This document shows positions 14,767-22,962 of a stretch of DNA of 26,541 nucleotides, piece after piece (position 1 is the first letter of the stretch; each line of letters begins with the position of its first letter). Origin of the DNA: DASZQY01 sp048498575 (lineage in GTDB: Bacteria > Pseudomonadota > Alphaproteobacteria > Rhizobiales > Kaistiaceae); NCBI GenBank assembly GCA_048498575.1, contig JBEHXS010000019.1, positions 1 to 26,541 of the forward strand. The letters run 5' to 3'. The notes beneath the pieces are model-generated. The model saw only the letters and a list, made by a program, of their open reading frames with translations, had not been told where the DNA came from and made no database searches. Both the position numbers and the translations under genes were made by a program.

Positions 14767-14815
14767 GTTGCCGGCCGGCAACGCCAGTCCCGCGTGCGTC
14801 TGGCGAGCGCTCGCC
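14767..14815. promoter_or_regulatory. Two perfect palindromes upstream of the DUF1499 gene
   Basis: GTTGCCGGCCGGCAAC (14767-14782, 16 bp) and GGCGAGCGCTCGCC (14802-14815, 14 bp) are both perfect and uninterrupted, 19 bp apart, in the 214-bp gap before the DUF1499 gene. Uninterrupted palindromes are poor RNA hairpins, so protein-binding sites are the more natural reading. In GC-rich DNA such palindromes also arise by chance. Confidence 0.3.
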
Positions 14816-14876
14816 GCTTCTGCCATCGTCGCGACTCGGGGCGGGGAGCCGTGGCCGTGAGCCGTAACAAGGGTCG

Positions 14877-15677
14877 ATGAGAAGAACACCGCCTGCCGAT
14901 CGCCGGTCGCGGGCAGCCGGGTGGAGCTCCTATCTCGCTGCCCTGTCCCTGCCGGTACTGATCATCGCCGCGATCGGGCACCGCGCCGGGATGCTGGACG
15001 CCGTCCCGACCTTTACGGTGATCGCCATCGGCTTCCTCTGCGCGGCGCTTGCCGTGCTCGCAGCCGTGGCGGCCTTCGTGTCCATCTGGCGCTCGGGAGC
15101 CAAGGGTCTCGGCGCAGCGCTCCGCGGCTGCGTCGTCGGCTTGGCGGTCCTCACGCTTCCGGCTTACGGGGCGTGGAAGGTCGTCACCGAGCCCCGCCTC
15201 AACGACATCTCGACCGACCTCGCGAACCCACCGCCGCTCAGTCATGCCATCGCTGATCGTGGCGCGAGCGACGCGCCGATCCTGGCGCCGACGGCGGTGG
15301 ACGCTAACCTCCAGCATCAGGCCTACCCCGACATCGTGCCGCGCCACTATCCGGTCTCGACCGAGCGCGTGTTCACCGAGGCCAAGGCCATCGTCGACCG
15401 GCGCGGCTGGCGTGTGCTCGCGGTCAAGGAGCCCGACGAGAAGGATCCCGGCGGCCTGATCGAGGCGGTGGCGCAGACGCTGGTCTTCGGCTTTCGGCAG
15501 GACGTTGCGATCCGCATGGTCGAGGACGGCGACGGCACGCGCGTCGACATGCGCTCGGCGGCGCGGACCGCGGCCCACGACCTGGGGTCAGACGCCGATC
15601 GCGTGCGCGCCTTCTTCGACGATCTCGACGGCGCGCTCGAGGGGGTGAGCGGCAGCGGGCAGGTGGATTCGGGCTGA
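14877..15677 (+). CDS. DUF1499 domain membrane protein
   Basis: The 266-residue product has three hydrophobic helices near residues 17-37, 43-70 and 83-102, followed by a soluble DUF1499-type domain (about 107-255). The soluble part carries NDISTDLANPPPL, PRHYPVSTERVFTEAKAIVDRRGW and GFRQDVAIRMVEDGDGTRVDMRSAAR. It is predicted to sit in the inner membrane; its biochemical role is not known. AAGGG lies four bases before the ATG. The gene ends four bases before the minus-strand tRNA-Pro. No anomalies were seen. Confidence 0.88.
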   Translation: MRRTPPADRRSRAAGWSSYLAALSLPVLIIAAIGHRAGMLDAVPTFTVIAIGFLCAALAVLAAVAAFVSIWRSGAKGLGAALRGCVVGLAVLTLPAYGAWKVVTEPRLNDISTDLANPPPLSHAIADRGASDAPILAPTAVDANLQHQAYPDIVPRHYPVSTERVFTEAKAIVDRRGWRVLAVKEPDEKDPGGLIEAVAQTLVFGFRQDVAIRMVEDGDGTRVDMRSAARTAAHDLGSDADRVRAFFDDLDGALEGVSGSGQVDSG

Positions 15678-15681
15678 GGAT

Positions 15682-15758
15682 TGGTCGGAGTGGCAGGATT
15701 CGAACCTGCGACCCCCTGCTCCCGAAGCAGGTGCGCTACCAGGCTGCGCTACACTCCG
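15682..15758 (-). tRNA. tRNA-Pro (anticodon CGG), CCA encoded
   Basis: Read on the minus strand, the acceptor arm CGGAGTG (15758-15752) pairs with CACTCCG, followed by discriminator A and an encoded CCA. The D-arm GCGCAGCCTGGTAGCGC, the anticodon loop TTCGGGA with CGG, and the T-arm CGCAGGTTCGAATCCTGCC are all intact. It is 77 nt with CCA and would decode CCG. It is preceded by a good sigma70-type promoter. Confidence 0.96.
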
Positions 15759-15774
15759 CCCGATTGGAGGGCGT

Positions 15775-15803
15775 CTTATAGCGACCGTCTCCCTAGGCGG
15801 CAA
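15775..15803 (-). promoter_or_regulatory. Promoter of tRNA-Pro
   Basis: On the minus strand TTGCCG (15803-15798), a 17-bp spacer and TATAAG (15780-15775) form a near-consensus housekeeping promoter. The -10 ends 17 bases before the mature tRNA 5' end, giving a leader of about ten nucleotides. Confidence 0.65.
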
Positions 15804-15897
15804 GCCAAGGCGAGGGCTGTGTTTGCCGCAATCGCGGCGAAGCGATAAGAGGGCGCGACGCGGCCGCAGCGACTGCTCCGGCCCGCCGGCGGCGTAT

Positions 15898-15972
15898 TGG
15901 GGCGTAGCCAAGTGGTAAGGCAGCGGATTTTGATTCCGCCATTCCCAGGTTCGAATCCTGGCGCCCCAGCCA
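15898..15972 (+). tRNA. tRNA-Gln (anticodon TTG), CCA encoded
   Basis: Acceptor TGGGGCG (15898-15904) pairs with CGCCCCA (15962-15968), then discriminator G and an encoded CCA. The D-arm GCCAAGTGGTAAGGC, the anticodon loop TTTTGAT with TTG, and the T-arm CCAGGTTCGAATCCTGG are intact. It is 75 nt with CCA. It is divergent from tRNA-Pro, and a weak promoter (TTGCCG 15823-15828, GATAAG 15844-15849) may serve it. Confidence 0.96.
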
Positions 15973-16100
15973 GCCGTCTCGACTGCGGCAATGAAATCGT
16001 TTGCAGCGCGTAATAACAATGGGTTGGCTAGGGCGTGGACCCTCCGCGGAATCGCTGTTAGGGTCGGGCGAGTGACGTCCTTTGATGGTTTAGGCTTCTC

Positions 16101-16829
16101 GTGCCGCCGACTGACAGCCGCCTCTACCCGCAGCTCGGACTGCACGGGAAAGTTGCTCATGAGGTAGGTCGCCGCATCGTTGCCGGCACGCTGCCCGAAG
16201 GTTCGCTGCTCCCTCCTGAGGCCGATCTTGCCGGCGAATTCTCCGTCAGCCGGCAGGCCGTGCGCGAGGCGCTCAAGGTGCTGGCGGCAAAGGGATTGGT
16301 GGCGTCGCGCCGCCGCACGGGTACCCGTGTGCTGCCGCGCGGATCGTGGAACCTGCTCGATCCCGACATTCTCGCCTGGTACACGCCCGAACGCATCCCG
16401 GCGCAGTTGCTTGCCGACCTGATCGAGGTGCGGCGGTTGATCGAGCCGACGGCGGCGGAGTATGCCGCGACGCGCGGCGACAAGGCCGCCAAGGACGCAA
16501 TCCGTGCTGCGCTGGAAGACATGCGGAACGGAGCCAGCAACGCCGAAGCATTCCGCGACGCCGACGCGAAGTTCCATGCCGCCGTGTTCATGGCGAGCGG
16601 CAACCAGATCATCGAGCGGCTGAGCGACATCATCGGCCCGATGCTGCGCGCGAGTTTTTTGGCGCAGGACCGGGCGCGCGGCATGCAGCCGGCGGCCTCC
16701 GTCATCCCGGCGCACGAGTCGATCTACGACGCCATCGTGGCGGGCAACGGCGAAAGCGCGCGCCACGAGATGGAGGCGCTGCTTTCCCGCGCCTCGCGCG
16801 AGGTCGCGGCGATCATCGCCAGCCACTGA
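16101..16829 (+). CDS. FadR/GntR-family transcriptional regulator
   Basis: The 242-residue protein has an N-terminal GntR winged helix (about 15-80: LPPEADLAGEFSVSRQAVRE, KVLAAKGLV, RRRTGTRVLPR) and a C-terminal all-helical FCD domain (about 100-235). The FCD metal/ligand positions are visible in DADAKFHAAVFMASGN and PAHESIYDAIVAGN. The joining motif SWNLLDPDILAW is typical of FadR-group regulators that sense sugar acids such as galactonate or gluconate. The effector here is unknown because no catabolic genes lie beside it. The start is a GTG at 16101 without a clear ribosome-binding site. It converges on hldE, with four bases between stops. Confidence 0.88.
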   Translation: MPPTDSRLYPQLGLHGKVAHEVGRRIVAGTLPEGSLLPPEADLAGEFSVSRQAVREALKVLAAKGLVASRRRTGTRVLPRGSWNLLDPDILAWYTPERIPAQLLADLIEVRRLIEPTAAEYAATRGDKAAKDAIRAALEDMRNGASNAEAFRDADAKFHAAVFMASGNQIIERLSDIIGPMLRASFLAQDRARGMQPAASVIPAHESIYDAIVAGNGESARHEMEALLSRASREVAAIIASH

Positions 16830-16833
16830 CGTT

Positions 16834-18276
16834 TCAGGTGCCGCGGACCTTGGCCACGGTCCCGGTGGTGCTGTAACCCGACAGAAGCGGCAGGAACTCG
16901 ACCGTGCCGCCGTTAGCCTTGACGAAGGCACCCCCCGGAATTTCGGTGCCGGCGTAATCTCCACCCTTGAACAGGCAGTCCGGCGAGAGCGCCCGGACCA
17001 GCTCCTCCGGCGTATCCTCTCCGAAGATCACGACGGCATCGACGGTGCGCAGCGACGCCAGGATAGCGGCGCGCGCCTGCTCGTCCTGCACGGGACGATC
17101 CGGCCCCTTCAGGCGCTTGACCGAGGCGTCGGAATTGACGCCGACGACGAGGCGATCGACCCGCCGCTTCGCCTGTTCGAGGGAGTGGAGGTGGCCGCGG
17201 TGGAGGAGGTCGAACACGCCGTTGGTGAAGCCGACCTTGAGCCCGAGGCCCTTCCACAGGCGCAGGTGCTCCGCGGCTTCGGCGCGGCTGAGGACGCCAT
17301 CGCCGCGCGCAGCGCCAAGGGCCTGGCGGAGCTCCTGCGGCAGCGCGGTCGCCGTGCCGGGCTTGGCGACGACGATGCCCGCCGCGGTGTTGGCGAGGCG
17401 GACAGCATCGGCCAGCGGCACGCCGGTTGCGAGCGCCGAGGCAAGGGTCGCCACGACCGTATCGCCGGCGCCGGTAACGTCGAAGACGCGGTGCGTCTCG
17501 GCGGGGACGTTGAGCGGCGCCTCGCCATCGCGCATGACCAGCGTCATTCCGGCCGAGCCGCGGGTGAGCAGCACAGCCTCGATGTCGGCGATCTCCAGGA
17601 TGCGACGGCATGCGGCGAGCGCGGAAGCGTCGCTGTCGGCGCGGATGCCAGTGAAGGCCGTCATCTCCTCGACGTTGGGCGTGATCACGGTGGCGCCGCT
17701 GAAGACGGTGGCGTCGGCCCGGCGCGGATCGACGACGACCGGCTTGCCGGCAGCGCGCGCGGCGGCAATGAGCGCGCGGATGGCGCTGTCGTCGAGCGCA
17801 CCTCGGCCATAGTCGGAAACGACCACCGCATTTGTCGCGGGCAGGGCGGCAAGGGCAGCGGTGACGATGGCATCGCGGATCGAAGCCGTGACCGGATGGG
17901 TGTCCTCGGCGTCGATGCACAGGAGCTGCTGCCAGCCGCTGAGATAGCGCGTCTTGACGGTGGTCTGCCGGGTTGGATCGGCGATCAGCCTTGCGGTCAG
18001 GCGGTCGAAGCGCGCGAGAAGGCCGCCGAGTTCCACTGCCGGCTGATCCTTGCCGGTCAGGCCGGCGAGGGTGACGGCGCCGCCGGTGGCCAGGATGTTG
18101 GCAGCGACATTGCAGGCGCCGCCGGGATGGGCGCGCGCTGCCCCGTATTTGAGCACCGGCACCGGCGCCTCGCGTGAAATACGCGTGACGCGGCCCTCGA
18201 TGAAGCGATCGAGCAGCACGTCGCCGACCACCAGAACGTTGGCGCCGGGCAGGCGATCGATGAGGGTAGGATCCAT
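16834..18276 (-). CDS. hldE: Bifunctional heptose kinase/adenylyltransferase HldE
   Basis: HldE phosphorylates heptose 7-phosphate at C1 and later adenylylates heptose 1-phosphate, giving the ADP-heptose precursor of LPS inner core. From ATG 18276 the protein has 480 residues. The N-terminal PfkB/ribokinase domain shows HPGGACNVAANI and the anion-hole motif DVTGAGDT near 266-273. The C-terminal cytidylyltransferase-like domain begins GFTNGVFDLLHRGHLHSLEQ near 349-368, with the H-x-G-H signature intact. Both domains look complete. A GTG two codons upstream (18282) is an alternative start, and neither has a strong ribosome-binding site. Other heptose genes (gmhA, gmhB, hldD) are not in the window. 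Confidence 0.95.
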   Translation of the reverse strand: MDPTLIDRLPGANVLVVGDVLLDRFIEGRVTRISREAPVPVLKYGAARAHPGGACNVAANILATGGAVTLAGLTGKDQPAVELGGLLARFDRLTARLIADPTRQTTVKTRYLSGWQQLLCIDAEDTHPVTASIRDAIVTAALAALPATNAVVVSDYGRGALDDSAIRALIAAARAAGKPVVVDPRRADATVFSGATVITPNVEEMTAFTGIRADSDASALAACRRILEIADIEAVLLTRGSAGMTLVMRDGEAPLNVPAETHRVFDVTGAGDTVVATLASALATGVPLADAVRLANTAAGIVVAKPGTATALPQELRQALGAARGDGVLSRAEAAEHLRLWKGLGLKVGFTNGVFDLLHRGHLHSLEQAKRRVDRLVVGVNSDASVKRLKGPDRPVQDEQARAAILASLRTVDAVVIFGEDTPEELVRALSPDCLFKGGDYAGTEIPGGAFVKANGGTVEFLPLLSGYSTTGTVAKVRGT

Positions 18277-18560
18277 GTGCACCCGAGAGGGACGGTTGCC
18301 GTGATTGCGGCTATATCGGCGGCAGGTGCCGGCAGCAAGCCGCCTTCGATGGAAGGATTACCGCCAAAAGGAAGGGTCAAACGGCCGCACCGCACTGCAA
18401 AACGTAGGGAGCGCCCCAGTTCCCCGTATAGTGCAGGGAAACGGCGCGTTCTGCCGGATCTCGCCCGACGGCCATTACCGAATGTTAAGTCGGCAAGCCT
18501 AGCTGCCTTCGGTAGGTTTTGAGTCGTCTAGCGACGGGGCTGTCCACGAAAGGACGTTCG
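18277..18560. other. Divergent control region between hldE and the RND operon
   Basis: These 284 bp carry no convincing gene. They must hold the promoters for hldE (minus) and the efflux adaptor (plus). TATAGT near 18427 is a possible -10, without a convincing -35. A short inverted repeat GGCA/TGCC flanks AGCCTAGC around 18492-18507. No TetR-, MarR- or MerR-type regulator gene accompanies the pump, so the controlling protein is not evident. Confidence 0.35.
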
Positions 18561-19727
18561 ATGTCTGCGACCCGACAGATCGTCTTGTCTGTCATTGTGC
18601 TTCTGATCGTCGCCGCAGGCATCTTCGCCTTCGAGCGGGGCTGGTTCCATCCGGGTGCCGCCGGCACCGCGACGGCAACCGCCGGAGCGGGGGGCGCGGG
18701 TGGTGCGGGCGCGGCAGGCCGCCGTCCGGGCGGCGGGGCGGGGGGAGCTGCGCAGGCGGCCCCGGTCATCACCGCCAAGGTCACGACGGACGACACCGGG
18801 CTTGACGTCTCCACCATCGGCACGGTGGCTGCAGCTCAGGAAGTGACGCTCTACCCCGAGGTCACCGGCTTCGTCACCGAGATCGACTTCAAGCAGGGCA
18901 CCACCGTCCAGTCCGGGCAGACGCTGCTCCGCCTCGACGACAAGACGCAGCAGGTGGCCGTGCAGATCGCGCAGCTCGCGCTGCAATCGGCGCAATCGGC
19001 TGCCGACCGCGCCGATGCGCTGGCCAAGACCAACAACATCACGTCGCAGGCGCTGGAAGACGCGCACAACGCGCTGGAGAAGGCGCAGGCGGATCTCAAG
19101 AGCGCACAGCTTGACGTCTCGCAGCGAGTCATCACCGCGCCGTTCAGCGGCACCGTCGGCCTGACCGACCTCAGTGTCGGCGATCTCATCACCTCGTCGA
19201 AGGCGATCGCGACGCTGGACGACATGGCGACCGTGACCGTTTCGTTCAGCGTGCCGGAACGGGCGAGCGGGCTGGTGCAGGTCGGGCAGAAGATCACCGC
19301 GACCGCCGACGCCTTCCCAGGTACGTCGTTCGCGGGCACGATCAGTGCCGTCGACACGCGCGTCGACCCAGTCGCGCGGACGCTGAACGTGCAGGCGACG
19401 CTGCCCAACGACAGCAACGTGCTGAAGCCGGGCATGGCGCTAGACGTTGACATGACCTTTGCCGGCCAGCCGCGCCCGGCGGTGCCGTCGCTCGCTGTCC
19501 AGTGGGACCGGAACGGTTCCTATGTCTGGCGCATTGCCAACGACGACACGGCGCATCGCATCGGCATTACGATCGTCAGCCGCATCAGCGGCACCGTGAT
19601 AGTGTCGGGCGACCTGCAGGTCGGCGACGAAGTCGTGACGGACGGCCTGCAGCGCATGCGCGAGGGCATCAAGGTGGTCCGCACCGACGCCGCGGGCAAC
19701 CCGATAGCACCGGCTGCGACGACCTAG
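18561..19727 (+). CDS. RND efflux periplasmic adaptor (membrane fusion protein)
   Basis: The 388-residue adaptor has an N-terminal hydrophobic anchor (about 7-24), a 35-residue Gly/Ala/Arg linker (about 33-67), then the HlyD/AcrA layout. A lipoyl half-motif (ALYPEVTGFV-type, ~95-125) is followed by a coiled-coil hairpin (~128-188, rich in Ala/Gln/Asp), the second lipoyl half RVITAPFSGTVGLTDLSVGD (189-208) and beta-barrel/membrane-proximal domains to the end. There is no lipobox Cys, so it is anchored by the helix rather than by lipid. It bridges the permease downstream to an outer-membrane channel. ATG 18561 was chosen because AAAGGA precedes it. The permease starts 16 bp after its stop, in the same operon. 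Confidence 0.92.
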   Translation: MSATRQIVLSVIVLLIVAAGIFAFERGWFHPGAAGTATATAGAGGAGGAGAAGRRPGGGAGGAAQAAPVITAKVTTDDTGLDVSTIGTVAAAQEVTLYPEVTGFVTEIDFKQGTTVQSGQTLLRLDDKTQQVAVQIAQLALQSAQSAADRADALAKTNNITSQALEDAHNALEKAQADLKSAQLDVSQRVITAPFSGTVGLTDLSVGDLITSSKAIATLDDMATVTVSFSVPERASGLVQVGQKITATADAFPGTSFAGTISAVDTRVDPVARTLNVQATLPNDSNVLKPGMALDVDMTFAGQPRPAVPSLAVQWDRNGSYVWRIANDDTAHRIGITIVSRISGTVIVSGDLQVGDEVVTDGLQRMREGIKVVRTDAAGNPIAPAATT

Positions 19728-19743
19728 GCGGAGCGCGACGAGC

Positions 19744-22700
19744 ATGGCGGACGCCAAGGTCGAAGAAGGCGAGGGCGCGAACCCCACGGTCAAGGGCGGC
19801 GCCGCCGGCTTCGCCACGATCTTCATCAAGCGGCCGGTTCTGGCGATCGTGCTGAACCTGCTCGTCGTGATCGCCGGCGTTGCCGCCTATCGCGGCATCG
19901 AGGTGCGCGAGCTGCCGAACATCGACCAGCCAGTCATTACGGTACGCACGACATATACCGGCGCGACCCCGGACACGATCGACAAGGAAGTGACCAGCGT
20001 CATCGAAGGCGCCGTCGCCCGCACGCCGGGCGTCGTCTCGATCGCCTCGAGTTCGAGCCCAGGCCAGAGCTCGGTCACCATCCAGTTCGACCAGAAGACC
20101 GACATTGACGTTGCCGCCAACGATCTCCGTGACGAGATCGGCAACCTGCGCGACCTGCCCACCGACCCGAACTTCAACCCGCCGACGATCGTCAAGGCGG
20201 ACGCCAACGCCGACGCGATCATGCGGCTCGCGGCGACGTCGGACACGATGTCGATCCAGGACCTGACGCAGGTCGTGAACGACACCATCGTCACGCGTCT
20301 GGCCGCGGTCGACGGCGTCGCCGACGTGCAGGTGTACGGCGACCGCGAGCCCATCCTTCAGATCCTGACCGATCCGAACAAGCTCGCCGCCCATGGGCTG
20401 ACCGTCGGCGATGTCACCTCGGCGCTGAGCACGGTGACCCTCGATGCGCCGGCCGGCAGCATCTCCGATCCCAACCGCACGCTGCTGGTGCGCGCCGACG
20501 CCTCGGCGCAGTCGGCGGCCGACGTCGCCGCCATCCGCATCAATCCGCAGACCACGGTTGGCGACGTCGCCGACGTGGTGCTCGGTCCGTCGGATTCCTC
20601 GACGGCGCTGCAGATCAACGGCAAGACCGGTGTCGGCCTCGGCATCGTGCGCCAGGCGAGCGCCAACACGCTCGACATTTCCAAGGGCGTGCGTGCCGCG
20701 CTGGCCGACCTCCAGAGCTCGCTGCCGAAGGGCGTCGATCTGCAGATCACCGGCGACGATGCCACCTACATCAGCGGCGCCATCTACGAGGTGCTGCTGA
20801 CGCTTCTCATCGCCACCGCGATCGTCATCGGCATCATCTATATCTTCCTGCGTTCGGTGCGCATCACCTTCATTCCGGCGATAACTGTGCCGATCGCGCT
20901 CTCCGGCACGCTCGCGGCGATGTGGCTGGCGGGCTTCTCGATCAACATCCTGACGCTGCTCGCGCTGGTGCTCTCGACCGGCCTCGTCGTGGATGACGCT
21001 ATCGTCGTCATTGAAAATATCACCCGCCAGCGATCGCTCGGCCTCGGCCCGCGCGCGGCGGCGGTTTACGGCACGCGCCAGGTGTTCTTCGCGGTGCTGG
21101 CGACGACCGCGACGCTGGCCGCCGTGTTCATCCCGATCTCGTTCTTCCCCGGCGTCACCGGCTCGCTGTTTTCCGAGTTCGGCTTCGTGCTGGCATTCGC
21201 CGTGACGCTGTCGTGCTTCGTCGCACTGACGCTGTCGCCGATGCTGGCCTCGCGCCTGCTCAGCGACAAGGAACTGCACCACCACCACAATTTCGTCGGC
21301 CGCGCCGTGATGTCGTTCGGCACCAAGGCGAAGAACCTATACGCACGGCTGCTCGATGCCGCGCTCGCCGCGCCGATGGTGGTGATCGTGATCGCCGTCA
21401 TCTTTGCCGGCGGCGCCGTGCTGGCCTTCCAGCTGCTGCCCTCCGAGCTGACGCCGGCGGAAGACCGCGGCCAGATCCCGATATCGATCACCGTGCCGCA
21501 GGGCTCGACCGTCGACTACGCCTCCGACCAGATCAAGCTGATCGAGGCGGCGGCGATGCCGCTGCTGAAGAGCGGTGTCGCGACGAGCATGTTCACCATC
21601 GCCAGCAACAGCGGCAACGGCGGCTTCATGTTCATCACGCTCGCCGACTGGGACAAGCGCACGCAGAGCCAGGCGCAAATCACCGCCCAGCTCAATCGCG
21701 TGCTCCAGCGCATCCCCGGCGTGCAGATCTTCGCGCGCTCCTCGAACAGCCTGGGCATCCGCGGCGGCGGCCAAGGCCTCCAGTTCGCGATCACCGGCAG
21801 CGACTACCAGTCGCTATCCGACACGGCGACCAAGCTGCAGGCGGCGATGGAGAAGGAGCCGCAGATCTTCGGCACCGTGCAGGTCAACTACAACACGACG
21901 CAGGCGCAGGTATCGGTCGATATCGACCGCCAGCGTGCCTCTGCCGCTGGTGTCCCGGTCAGCGACATTTCGAGCGCGGTCCAGTTCCTGCTCGGCGGCA
22001 AGAATCTCGGCAACTTCTATATCGGCGACGACGCGATCGAGATTCTGGCCGGCGTGCCGGACGGCATGATCCAGGACCCGAACACGCTCGACAACATGCA
22101 GATGCGCACGCAAAGCGGGAAGATGATCCCGCTGTCGTCGCTGGTCACTTTCAAGGAGACGGCAGTGGCGCCGAGCCTGCCGCGTCAGGACCAGCGGCGC
22201 GCCATTCCGATGGGCGCAAGCCTCGGCGAAGGCATCGACCTCAGGCAGGCGATGAACGAGCTGGAGAAGCTGACGGCGACCAACCTGCCGACCAACGTCG
22301 GGCTGGTCTACACCGGCGAGGCCAAGGAACTGAACAGCGCGACCAGCGGCGTCATCCAGACGTTCGTCTTCGCCCTGCTCGTCGTGCTCCTGGTGCTCGC
22401 CGGCCAGTTCGAGAGTTTCGCCAGCGCCTTCATCCTGATCGCCACGGTGCCGTTCGGCCTCGCCGCAGCGGTCTTCGCCATGGTGCTGACCGGCGGCTCG
22501 ATCAACATCTACTCGGAAATCGGCCTGGTCATGCTCGTCGGCCTGATGTCCAAGAACGGCATCCTGATCGTGGAATTCGCCAACCAGCTCCGCGACGCCG
22601 GTCAATCGATCCACGACGCCATCCGCAATTCGGCGCTGATCCGGCTGCGCCCGGTGGTGATGACCATGGTCGCGACCGTGCTCGGTGGCCTGCCGCTGGT

Positions 22701-22956
22701 GCTGCGCTCCGGCGCCGGCTCCGAGGCGCGCCACGCCCTGGGCTGGGTGATCGTCGGCGGCCTTGGCATCGCCACGCTGGCGACCCTGTTCCTGACGCCG
22801 GTGGTGTTCTCGCTGCTCGCCCGCTTCTCCAAGCCGCGGGTGGCCGAGGAGCAGCGGCTCGAGCGCGAGCTCAGGCACGCCGAAACGATCGGCGGCCACG
22901 ATCTTGCGCCGACCGCCGAGGAAGCCGGCGAGGAGTTGCCGGCGGCGGCGGAATAG
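19744..22956 (+). CDS. RND multidrug efflux permease (HAE-1 type)
   Basis: This 1070-residue inner-membrane proton antiporter has the AcrB layout: TM1 (about 30-48), a large periplasmic loop, TM2-6, TM7, a second large loop and TM8-12. The proton-relay residues are present: Asp417-Asp418 in STGLVVDDAIVVIENI and Lys937 in LMSKNGILIVEFANQL. The opening RGIEVRELPNIDQPVITVRT and PGVTGSLFSEFGF are typical of the MexF/MdtB/OqxB-like HAE-1 group. Probable substrates are hydrophobic drugs or organic compounds; they cannot be specified. GGAG lies before ATG 19744. No outer-membrane factor gene follows; instead an MFS exporter converges six bases after the stop. Confidence 0.93.
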   Translation: MADAKVEEGEGANPTVKGGAAGFATIFIKRPVLAIVLNLLVVIAGVAAYRGIEVRELPNIDQPVITVRTTYTGATPDTIDKEVTSVIEGAVARTPGVVSIASSSSPGQSSVTIQFDQKTDIDVAANDLRDEIGNLRDLPTDPNFNPPTIVKADANADAIMRLAATSDTMSIQDLTQVVNDTIVTRLAAVDGVADVQVYGDREPILQILTDPNKLAAHGLTVGDVTSALSTVTLDAPAGSISDPNRTLLVRADASAQSAADVAAIRINPQTTVGDVADVVLGPSDSSTALQINGKTGVGLGIVRQASANTLDISKGVRAALADLQSSLPKGVDLQITGDDATYISGAIYEVLLTLLIATAIVIGIIYIFLRSVRITFIPAITVPIALSGTLAAMWLAGFSINILTLLALVLSTGLVVDDAIVVIENITRQRSLGLGPRAAAVYGTRQVFFAVLATTATLAAVFIPISFFPGVTGSLFSEFGFVLAFAVTLSCFVALTLSPMLASRLLSDKELHHHHNFVGRAVMSFGTKAKNLYARLLDAALAAPMVVIVIAVIFAGGAVLAFQLLPSELTPAEDRGQIPISITVPQGSTVDYASDQIKLIEAAAMPLLKSGVATSMFTIASNSGNGGFMFITLADWDKRTQSQAQITAQLNRVLQRIPGVQIFARSSNSLGIRGGGQGLQFAITGSDYQSLSDTATKLQAAMEKEPQIFGTVQVNYNTTQAQVSVDIDRQRASAAGVPVSDISSAVQFLLGGKNLGNFYIGDDAIEILAGVPDGMIQDPNTLDNMQMRTQSGKMIPLSSLVTFKETAVAPSLPRQDQRRAIPMGASLGEGIDLRQAMNELEKLTATNLPTNVGLVYTGEAKELNSATSGVIQTFVFALLVVLLVLAGQFESFASAFILIATVPFGLAAAVFAMVLTGGSINIYSEIGLVMLVGLMSKNGILIVEFANQLRDAGQSIHDAIRNSALIRLRPVVMTMVATVLGGLPLVLRSGAGSEARHALGWVIVGGLGIATLATLFLTPVVFSLLARFSKPRVAEEQRLERELRHAETIGGHDLAPTAEEAGEELPAAAE

Positions 22957-22962
22957 CGACGG

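Noticed and set aside
15682..15972. Integration (att) site at the two tRNA genes
   Set aside because: Both tRNAs are flanked by ordinary chromosomal genes, with no integrase and no duplicated tRNA 3' end noticed nearby.
19669..21288. 539-codon minus-strand frame opposite the RND permease
   Set aside because: Charged, Arg/Asp/His-rich antisense shadow of the permease gene.
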